Shown: in pieces, positions 11,303-19,652 of the stretch
Layout: each line of letters begins with the position of its first letter
Numbering within the stretch: the stretch's first letter is position 1
Assembly: GCA_049724395.1 (NCBI GenBank)
Contig: JAUGWO010000025.1
Coordinates: 1 to 64,000, forward strand
Direction of reading: 5' to 3'
Origin: Spongospora subterranea f. sp. subterranea
Lineage: Eukaryota > Endomyxa: Phytomyxea > Phytomyxea > Plasmodiophorida
DNA: 64,000 nt
Program-made: the position numbers and the translations under genes
Notes under the pieces: model-generated
The model's input: only the letters and a program-made list of their open reading frames with translations
The model's database searches: none
Told to the model about the DNA's origin: nothing

Positions 11303-11443
11303 GGGTTGACCACTTTAAGGATCCTGGCTCACCAAAAACAAACAACACCATCGTTTCTATAATGATAAAAAACCCCGATTTTCAATTTTTGACCAAAAAC
11401 AAAATCGTTTTGACTCTTTGAGAGCGTTAAACACTTTCTGTTG
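11303..11443 (-). repeat. Right arm of the long inverted repeat (MULE-type TIR)
   Basis: This is the inverted partner of 7885-8030, reading GGTTGACCACT...GGCTCACC outward-in from the left, then the AATTTTTGACC core and ending GAAAGTG-like on the complementary strand. The inner limit, at the GTTGACCAC end, is sharp on both arms. The outer limit lies about ten bases from the second gypsy LTR, so the arm could have been cut there and may originally have been longer. No target-site duplication was evident around either arm. Confidence 0.85.
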
Positions 11444-11453
11444 CGTTCCTTGA

Positions 11454-12300
11454 TGTCACGTTCGGGAGAGGGAGAGGTTGATATTGGCAATATAAAGGAA
11501 CCAGTGATGCTTAATCAAATCGACGTTGTCCGAACTGAGCATTTGCCCAGTTCGGACGGTACTCTGTAGTCGTTTATTGATAATATCTAATGAGGCATGA
11601 ACTATATCAAGTACCGTTCATGACAGTATCCCCCGTCTTGGGCGAGGTGCATTCGGGTGAGGGCGATGGAACTTTGCAATGGACTCCTTTAAAGGGACTG
11701 TGGCAGATGCGAGAAGGGATGTTAAAGGTTCCCTAGTACGGTCGGATATATCGTCACCCTTTTCAATCAATCAAATATTGATGTTGACCACGTACTACCC
11801 TAGATGCGATGATGTCCTCAACTTCATATAGAACATGTTGTGAATCATCCAGTGCAAAGGTGGAGGATTTGATTGTTTGCGACCTGGCAACTCATTGGCG
11901 ACATATGGTTCCAGCAATAACGAATGGAAACCCGGTGCAAACGGGAATTCATTGGAAGGTCCAACTCATACGCGACAGGGTTAATAATCCTACTGATGGG
12001 AAAAAGGACCATCTTTTTTCGGGTAGCTTATCACATGGCCGTTTCAATGGGATAGATTTTCGAATCAGCCATACCTTATCACCAACGTTATAATTCGAAT
12101 GTGGACGACGCTTCAAATCTGCGAAGCGTTTCATCGTATCCATCAATTTACCCAGAGTCATCTGAAGTTGCTTTTGTACATCATGGAGATGAGATCATGT
12201 CGACCACAGCAGGATTGGGGCATAAACAAGGGCTCGGTACAGCAAAATCATGTCGACCGTGAAACCCTCTGATTCGCATAAAAGGGAGAGAAACTTGTCG
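11454..12300 (-). mobile_element. 3' end of a second Ty3/gypsy element with LTR
   Basis: A candidate LTR of about 172 bp spans 11454-11625. It begins TGTCA and ends TGACA, so both termini fit the TG...CA rule. A purine-rich tract lies next to it at 11626-11639 when read on the minus strand, as a 3' polypurine tract should. Further inside, at 11949-12161, the minus strand encodes the C-terminal part of a gypsy integrase region with FADLKRRPHSNYNVGDKVWL and a following RP..KLPEKRW segment. The element runs right to left and its upstream part is missing or unrecognisable beyond about 12300, where LINE sequence starts. It is a broken fossil with several interruptions in the short part left. The LTR end sits directly against the right inverted-repeat arm. 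Confidence 0.75.
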
Positions 12301-12304
12301 ATGA

Positions 12305-14046
12305 ATGAAAATATCTACAGACAATGACTCAATCCAACGTCTAGACCAATCTCATTGCGTGATTAATAACAACGTCAACATTTCCGGTAACATTGGAAGA
12401 AAAGACAATGATCAAACAAAGAAAGAAAAACTGCTACAAGGACTTCAAAAGATAAGGATCACCGAAAAATGCTCAAACAACGATGACTCAACCAAACAAA
12501 AAAGACAACTGAAAATAACACAATGTTTTGCGCGCCTTAAGGATAAAGCGAAACAAGTAAAGAATAACAGAAATTTGATTATAGCACAATGGAACGCATG
12601 TTCATTAAGCGAGGAGAAGGCAACCGAACTGGCTCTTTTTGCGAATCAACACCTAATAGATGTGATCTGTATTTCAAAGCTAAGCCATAGACGTAATATT
12701 CATGGATTTCCACACTACGAAATGTGATAATCGATACACACAATCAGGCATTTTTTGGCGAGGACATGTCAAAGCTGAAAAACTAAACCCACCGGCAATT
12801 CAATGCTTTGGACAAATCGCTATTACAACACAAATTGTAAAATTATACGACGAAATTATACTGATACACACATATATCCCACCTGATATCGACAGACCAA
12901 CTAGAAGAGCATACTGGAAACAGATTGAAATCTTCTCAGAGACAAGAAACGAGTCCATTCTCATCACAGGAGACCTAGGAGATTTGGAGCAAATCATACA
13001 GAAAACCACACATACATAGACGGAATACTAGAGGAGTTCAGTATTATGAACAATCCTGAAATACCAACAACACATTAGATATCACACTGGCGAATAGGAA
13101 GATGGCAGAACAGATTGTGAACTTCGAAGTCCAAACAGACCTGAGTAGTGATCATCTTCCAACAACAATCGAAACCAGCATTAGAGGCAAAACTAACCAC
13201 AGATTAACAATTGATAGGAAAAGAGTCAAAAAACTTGACAATAGATCAACAGCAAAGGCACTAGTGACAGCCATTGGAAACCAATCAGATAACGCTATGG
13301 GACTGTCCAAATTCACTTCAAAACTACAGCAAAGCATAAATACCGATACGTTAAAATGAACAGATGCAAATTCTGGAACTAACACCTGAAAGCGGCACTT
13401 AAAATGAGAAACAAACTCAGACGCAAATTGCACACAGCGATTCTCTCACGAAAAAATGAAGCACAAATCACACAGAGAAAGGAAGCACTAAACAAAGCTG
13501 CAATAGAATTTAAGAAACAGTACGTCAAAGCCAAAAACAAACACCTGGCAAAAATGGTCAACAGGTGCACAAATCTGGAGACTGGTAAAACAGATCATTC
13601 CACAAACAAACAAAAGAAGAAACAAATATGAAACTTACACCAACGAAGCAAAAGAAGAGGTAGAGAACATCGCCTCGAAGTTTGAAGAAATCTATTGTGC
13701 ACCAGATCTCACACTGACAGAAATAGAAAAAATGGAGCACGAACTGCTCCTTGCAGCATTATTGAAGGAACGATTGAACACACCAACAGCGCATATAAAC
13801 ACCAGAGAACTGGAAAGAGCAGTTAAAAAAACCAACAGCAAATCTGCTGGAGGAATAGACGGAATCCCCAACAGTCTGATTAAACATATGTGCACAAATC
13901 ACATAATCAAGGGCACATTCCTGAAGACAATCAATTCCGAAATCATCGACATTGGGTGCTTTCCACAGGAAATGAAAATCGCCAAAATACGGCCACTATC
14001 GCCAAATACGGCCACTACCTAAAGCAAAACCAGGAGAATATCGACC
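12305..14046 (+). mobile_element. Truncated LINE: APE endonuclease and start of reverse transcriptase
   Basis: The sequence is A-rich on the plus strand, unlike its neighbours. After a Lys/Asn-rich leader (about 12305-12570) comes an APE-type endonuclease. IIAQWNACSLSEEKATELA and DVICIS lie near 12575-12680, the IHTYIPPDI and ILITGDL motifs at about 12860-12985, and the SSDHLPTTI motif at about 13145-13165. A basic linker follows, then the N-terminal RT region: TNSKSAGGIDGIPNSLIKHM (about 13830-13890), FPQEMKIAKI, and KPGEYRPISLSG at about 14020-14050. The RT stops there because satellite DNA begins, so the palm with the FxDD motif, any RNase H and the 3' tail are absent. The endonuclease and RT pieces lie in different frames with several interruptions, so this copy is dead. 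The motifs suit Jockey-, RTE- or CR1-like LINEs; I cannot choose among them. Confidence 0.88.
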
Positions 14047-14815
14047 GATATCATTATCAGGAGCGTAATGGGATTATGGCATATGAGGGGCAGGTCAGGA
14101 GCGTAATGGGATTATGGCATATGAGGGGCAGGTCAGGAGCGTAATGGGATTATGGCATATGAGGGGCAGGTCAGGAGCGTAATGGGATTATGGCATATGA
14201 GGGGCAGGTCAGGAGCGTAATGAGGGCACCTCACAAGCGCAACGAGATTATGGCATATGAGGGGCAGGTCACAAGCGTAATGAGGGCACCTCAAAAGCGC
14301 AACGAGATTATGGCATATGAGGGCACGTCACAAGCGTAACGAGATTATGGCATATGAGGGCACGTCACAAGCGTAACGAGATTATGGCATATGAGGGCAC
14401 GTCACAAGCGTAACGAGATATGAGGGCACGTCACAAGGCGAGTTATGGCATATGAGGGCACGTCACAAGCGTAACGAGATTATGGCATATGAGGGCACGT
14501 CACAAGCGTAACGAGTTATGGCATATGAGGGCACGTCACAAGCGTAACGAGATTATGGCATATGAGGGCACGTCACAAGCGTAACGAGTTATGGCATATG
14601 AGGGCACGTCACAAGCGTAACGAGATTATGGCATATGAGGGCACGTCACAAGCGTAACGAGATTATGGCATATGAGGGCACGTCACAAGCGTAACGAGAT
14701 TATGGCATATGAGGGCACGTCACAAGCGTAACGAGTTATGGCATATGAGGGGCAGGTCACAAGCGTAATGAGGGCACCTCACAAGCGCAACGAGATTATT
14801 GCATATTAGGGTCCC
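14047..14815. repeat. Satellite array, about 21 units of 34-38 bp
   Basis: The unit reads about GAGATTATGGCATATGAGGG then CACGTCACAAGCGTAAC. The first four to five units are a variant with AGGAGCGTAATGGGATTATG and GGGGCAGGTC. Mixed units with an extra AATGAGGGCACCTCACAAGC segment follow, and most of the rest are the CACGTCAC type, some with a 3-base deletion (GAGTTATGG). The last unit before 14815 returns to the GGGGCAGGTC type. The array starts exactly where the LINE reverse transcriptase breaks off. Confidence 0.95.
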
Positions 14816-14922
14816 TCTTAATGGGTGCTTCACACTTGAAGAGTTGGTGTTGATGAGATTATGGGGTGTCCCAACCGTCCATCCGTCCGGCAACAGTCTT
14901 TGGTCATTGACCAATTGATTCT

Positions 14923-15291
14923 GTGCTATCAGCATTGATGCTTTCGATGTTTCTCTCTATTGTGGCCATCATGGCGCAATTGGTAATTGGGTCTTATGCC
15001 GGGTTCCAACTTTCTGATTGTATTCAACAGTTTCAGCTTAACGGGGCGGTGGTAGATCGTGGAATTGTAAACTCTGTATGTTGTCCATCGTCCACGAATA
15101 AGGTTTTATCATTTGATCACCTCTCGGTCAAACTCCCAAACGTGGAAACCCAAGGCAATTGTGAACTGGATCAGATAAGCGCCGATAGTAGTGTAGACTT
15201 GGTGCAATCGTCTAATAAATCACCGGATCATTCAAAGAGATACTGTGAGACAGAGATACAAAAAAAGGTATATTCATCAAGATACATATAA
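14923..15291 (+). CDS. Possible small secreted Cys-containing protein
   Basis: A 122-codon frame starts with a long hydrophobic segment, MLSALMLSMFLSIVAIMAQL followed by VIGSYAG, which looks like a signal peptide or anchor. It continues with a polar region carrying about five Cys (DCIQQF, VCCPSS, GNCELD, RYCETE). No homology was recognised. It lies between a satellite and a tandem duplication of another unknown coding family, in transposon-rich DNA, so it may be chance. Without transcript or homologue evidence this is only a candidate, and a downstream intron near the AAAAAGGTATATTC at 15262 could change the C-terminus. Confidence 0.3.
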   Translation: MLSALMLSMFLSIVAIMAQLVIGSYAGFQLSDCIQQFQLNGAVVDRGIVNSVCCPSSTNKVLSFDHLSVKLPNVETQGNCELDQISADSSVDLVQSSNKSPDHSKRYCETEIQKKVYSSRYI

Positions 15292-15299
15292 TAGGTTTT

Positions 15300-16430
15300 G
15301 TTTAGTTGAGCGTCATCATCAGGCTATGGAAATACTCGATGCGGTTTCACCACTCAGCCATGATTTCTCAGTGAACCTGGAAGCAATGAAGGTACTCAGA
15401 TGTGACAGCCTCAATCGGTTGTTTGAATGATGCTCCTTGTCATTATCAGTCTTTAAAACCATTCCACCAGATGTTGTGCCAACGGCTCCACGATCTATAT
15501 GTAAGTTCAGGGAATCAAGTAGAGTAATGAATGGGAAAATCTGATAGACAATTTCGCAATAGGCAAAACCAGATCAGACCGAATCCCCTCCAAATGAGGG
15601 TCATCCCAAGGTAATGATAGTGAATGAGTTTGTGGGTCCATTCTAATCAGGATCTGGTATAAATTCAGAGGCGCGTTATTCGCATTCCGTTCGAGGAATT
15701 CGGGCAAGATGAGGAAGCTCGTCAGTTGGAGGTATTCGACGAATCGTCGCGACAGATTCAGCAAAACAGGCCGATTTTAGTGAACAATTTTGTGAATTGT
15801 CCATAGTCCACAATTTTTTTGTCTTTTGACCACCTCCATTTAGGATCAGGAGCCGGCTTACTCTGATCGTCACCATCAGGCTATGGAATTAGAAGCTAAC
15901 ATTTTCCAAATTAGCCAGACATTAGCACAGCCCGATGACTCAAATATTGAGATGGTACCTCAGCGGTGACTGCTTTAATCGTTTTTTTTATACTGATAAA
16001 TCATTGTCATCAGCTTTTATATAAACGTCACTGGTTTGCGTGCGAACAGCTCCGCAATCTATATGTAAGTTTAGCCAATCGAATAGAGTGATGAAGGGGA
16101 AATCTGATAAACAGTTTCACCATAGGCGACAACAATTGAGACCGAATTGCCACCAAATCAGGGCGAGACCAAGGTAATGATCGTGAATGGTTTTGTGGGT
16201 CATTCTGATGAGTATCTGGTCCGAATTCTGATTTCTGGTCATTGAGTCCAGTACGAGGAAGATGGGGAAATTTGTCAGCTGGCGACATTGGTCGAATCGC
16301 CGGCGCTGTCAGTACGGGAGGAAGAGCAGAACGATGAAGCTATAATGGCGGTTGAACTTGACGAGCAACACTGTAGCCCTTCTCAAGAGTTGCCCTGTTC
16401 TCAACCAACATGGGATAAGAAGACTAAGCG
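15300..16430 (+). repeat. Tandem duplication, two units of about 560 bp, of an unknown coding family
   Basis: Unit 1 (about 15300-15860) and unit 2 (about 15860-16430) align over most of their length. Both open with a RHHQAME segment (15313-15335 and 15876-15896). Next comes a shared block starting CTATATGTAAGTTTAG-like (15497 and 16060) and a block giving DLV.I with a following FEE or QYEEDGE. Both end in DG.I.QL....DES-like coding (about 15700 and 16265). Unit 2 continues into SQELPCSQPT (about 16375-16410). Related copies occur at 33600-34660. Indels shift the frames and no unit is a whole gene. The repeat seems to derive from a multi-copy protein gene or element whose family I do not recognise. 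Confidence 0.75.
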
Positions 16431-16924
16431 ATCTAAAAATGGATGTTTCCGATGCATATTTGGCTGATGATTTTGCCTCGATCAACGAACCGGCCTGCTG
16501 GAAAAATAAATGGCCATACGATAAAGTCAAAAATTATCCTGTTTCTAACAAATGTTCTGCCGGTACTGGGTCATATTCCCTGCAAATCACTTTGACTACT
16601 CGGGGCATTCGATGGTTTTCAAGCGATGATTCAATGTTACAATGGCTTCACGACAAAGCTATGATTAGATTGTGGTGATTTGATGACCAACAGAATACGG
16701 GGGCCCATATTAGGCAATAACTGACAACCAATTCGTCCAAGAATTCGCTCCCATTTGACACGTACCGAATCAATGATCAGTTTTTGAACGACAGATCGCC
16801 GAAGAACTTTGTATTAGGAAATTATATCCACTTCAACTCGATACTAGTGGTAATCACCACAGCATTGCGTACTTGGTCATCTCGCTTCCGACAATGGCGT
16901 TTAGCTACCCAAATTATGGTCGCC
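16431..16924. other. Spacer between unknown-family repeats and hAT remnant
   Basis: The stretch holds the tail of the frame running 16352-16678 (108 codons, with YLADDFASINEPACWKNKW) and otherwise short frames. It may be more of the unknown family of 15300-16430, but no second copy was found in the window. No other feature is supported. Confidence 0.25.
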
Positions 16925-18115
16925 TATAGATGCGTGCTTTGTTAATATGTATTTGATACGTAATCTGGAAATCATGTGAGAGGGCAAGAATTTCATCCGA
17001 ATTCTCATTAACCGATCCCCCAACGGGGAGCATACGACTGAGGGCGTCTTGTTCGATTAACTCTGACTCGAGCATTAACTCCAAAATTGGATCAATGGTA
17101 TCATGATCGTCATCTTGGGGGAGATTGGGAATTCGAACTTGGTATTCAATTGTTTCATTATTCTGATCGTCATTAACTTGCTCTGAAACACAAGTTCGTC
17201 AGATTATGAACTCGAACTTTTGCCTTGCACAATCCAGCACACGCTTTGCCGTCGAAGCGCTGTGAGCAATTGCAACCTGTCGCTCCATTTGTTTTAGATC
17301 CCGTTCGACTGCGACGAGCAGTATGGACCCGCTTTTCAACTTTATGCTGTCTTTCCACACCAGATGCAGAGCCCGGAGCGATATAGACCTTCAGGAGAAC
17401 AGATGCTAATGTGGGATGTTGTCCTCTCAATTGCAGCCAAATCATGCGAGGTTGTAGTTGATAACGTCCTCTGTCACATCCTAGACGCATGAACCGACTG
17501 GAGGTTATGACATGTTTCGTCAGGATCAAGCTCCAAACGCGTCAATATCTTTAGCCCTTTTCCGGCATTGTTCAGATAGATCACCTTTACCAAGTGCGAT
17601 TACAGAGGCACCAAAAACAGAGCAAACATTTCCGAAATCCAAAGTAGAATTAATCGCAATATAATGTCAGGGCAAAGGACTGGAAAATATGTCTGATTCC
17701 AGCGATCACGATCGTCTCCTTGCATCAAATTAGTAATGTGAATGAATATGTAAATAAAACATGCATAGGTCGTTGATATCGTCGACGAGTCGCTTTCCAG
17801 TACCGCGATACATTTACATAATTGGGTCAAAAATGCTGGTACATTGATTGACGTCGCGCCAGAACTGGGCAGTGGCGATCTTGCGGCGATGGTAAAAGCA
17901 AACCTCTGCGGCAATTCAAATGAGTCGGCACTGCTACGTTCTTCCTTCTCGTTCATGGTCTCACCATTAACACCGACGATAATTGAAGCAGCTCGCAACA
18001 ATTTGTTTCCCATATCCATCATCGTCAGTTCATATATGCGATTCATGAAAACTGTTCTGATTGCTGTAGGTGAGGAGGTATTCCAGTTTGGCATTAATTG
18101 AAGAACAGTTGCCAA
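16925..18115 (-). pseudogene. hAT transposase remnant (C-terminal half)
   Basis: On the minus strand a 171-codon frame (17600-18115) carries a segment ending AVLESDSSTISTTYACFIYI, like the interior of hAT transposases. After a gap comes the hAT C-terminal dimerisation domain: IWLQLRGQHPTLASVLLKVY and IAPGSASGVERQHKVEK, then VHTARRSRTGSK (about 17285-17440). This fits the W..L.....P.LA....... P.SAS.ER pattern. The remainder, rich in Asp and Glu, runs to about 16990. Compared with the inverted copy at 18360-18900, this one has a small frame change after GSK, so it is not intact. The N-terminal BED finger and the catalytic region were not seen. No TIRs or 8-bp duplications were identified. Confidence 0.7.
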
Positions 18116-18359
18116 GCCGGATGGTCAAATAAATCGAATTGTGTTATTTTCTCATGGATCGCATTAAAAAATAACTGATTCAAACATTGCGCTCTTCAGT
18201 ATCAATTCCAGGAAAGACCTTTCCACCAATCTGCGATATAGAAGTAGAGGACCTGATTGAGGCGGTCCTTGACGATGCATTCATGATCGGATCGGACTCG
18301 TAGTTAAATCATTCGAAAACGATGGAGAGCGGCGTCCAATGGACCCACATGCGTTTCCA

Positions 18360-18900
18360 AATTAGCATCTGTTCTCCTGAAGGTCTATATCGCTCCGGGC
18401 TCTGCATCTGGTGTGGAAAGACAGCATAAAGTTGAAAAGCGGGTCCATACTGCTCGTCGCAGTCGAACGGGATCTAAAAAAATGGAGCGACAGGTTGCAA
18501 TTGCTCACAGCGCTTCGACGGCAAAGGGTGTGCTGGATTGTACAAGACAAAAGTTCGAATTCATAATCCGACGAACTTGTGTTTCAGAGCAAGTTAATGA
18601 CGATCAGAATAATGAAACAATTGAATACCAAGTTCGAATTCCCAATCTGCCCCAAGATGACGATCATGATACCATTGATCCAATTATGGAGTTAATGCTC
18701 AAGTCAGAATTAAACGAACAGGACGCCCTCAGTCGTATGCTCCCCGTTGGGGGATCGATTAATGAGATTTCGGATGAAATTCTTCTTTCCCTCTCATATC
18801 TGTATCACATACAATAAATCATTTTTTGAGGGTTTTGATTGAAAAAGCACGTTTTTATTAATTATTCTTTCCAGATTACGTATCAAGAAGTACGCATCTA
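18360..18900 (+). pseudogene. Second hAT C-terminal fragment, inverted relative to the first
   Basis: The plus strand repeats, in inverted orientation, the last about 480 bases of the hAT remnant at 16925-17420. A single frame (18413-18817, 134 codons) runs through ERQHKVEKRVHTARRSRTGS, a stretch with CVSEQVNDDQNNETIEYQ, an acidic section DDDHDTIDPIMELMLKSE and the end SLSYLYHIQ. The two copies agree out to TTACGTATCAA and GCATCTATAG at about 18873-18902, and the plus copy holds about 55 extra bases there. The first half of the transposase is missing on this side. The intact tail frame suggests this copy is the younger or less decayed. Confidence 0.7.
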
Positions 18901-18902
18901 TA

Positions 18903-19652
18903 GGCGGGGACTCTGGGAGGATCAAGCGCCAGGGCCAACGACAGGTTCTCAATCGCACAGAAGGGGATATCCCACACTGAGATGTGGCACAGTAACGCTA
19001 CACCACCACCCAACTGGCGCTGCGACAACCGGGCGGAGGCATGCCCGCGGCTGGCGTCGCTGACTATATATAGCCTGTCTGTGGTAACGGAATCTCCTTT
19101 ACGGGTGAAGTGTTCGCGACACACCCTGACACACCTCACCCCCTCAACACCGGCCTTTATTACGTGACGACGCAACGTCACGAGTGTCCCGTAACGTAAA
19201 CCCAACCCCGTCACGATTGGATGAGTATTCGCTGTCACCCCCCCCGATCGTCGTTAGTCCTTCTCCGCCCGCCCATTTCCTCACGTTTCGTTCCTACTGT
19301 TGAGTACAGTACCCGTATCGTTTGCGACTTGACATGTCAGTGAAGGGGTCACGTTCGGTCAGGTCAAGCCAGCGTCACAACTGGGGCTCTTGACAGTTGA
19401 CCCACGGCCTATGGAACAAGACTGCGCCACATCACCGGGGTGTATGTATGTTCGGGGTGGGGGGTCTTCGCTGTTCCACATTAGCAGCAGCAGTCTGGCG
19501 CCAAGTCCCCTGGCTGCCTGTGCCGGCTCGGTCCTTCAGCACAACAACCGCAGAGGGTCCCGTCTCGGTTAATCATTCCTCCCTAGATTTCCAGCTCGCA
19601 TAATCAGTTCGGTCCGCTTCTTCATCCAGGAAACCCGTCCGGTTACAATATC
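18903..19652 (+). promoter_or_regulatory. Upstream region of the acetyl-CoA carboxylase gene with repeated GTGACG/CGTCAC motifs
   Basis: About 750 bases without a defensible gene lie before the ACC start. They are richer in GC than the flanks and contain several CGTCAC-type hexamers. These include a perfect 7-base inverted pair, CGTGACG at 19163 and CGTCACG at 19176, separated by six bases, and further copies near 19215, 19282, 19349 and 19372. An overlapping minus-strand frame (18876-19238) looks like chance. Such motifs resemble CRE/bZIP sites, but no binding factor can be named and no TATA element was recognised. Confidence 0.35.

Noticed and set aside
18876-19238. Minus-strand 120-codon gene upstream of ACC
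   Set aside because: Composition reflects a GC-rich promoter-like stretch, no homology, and it overlaps the hAT end.
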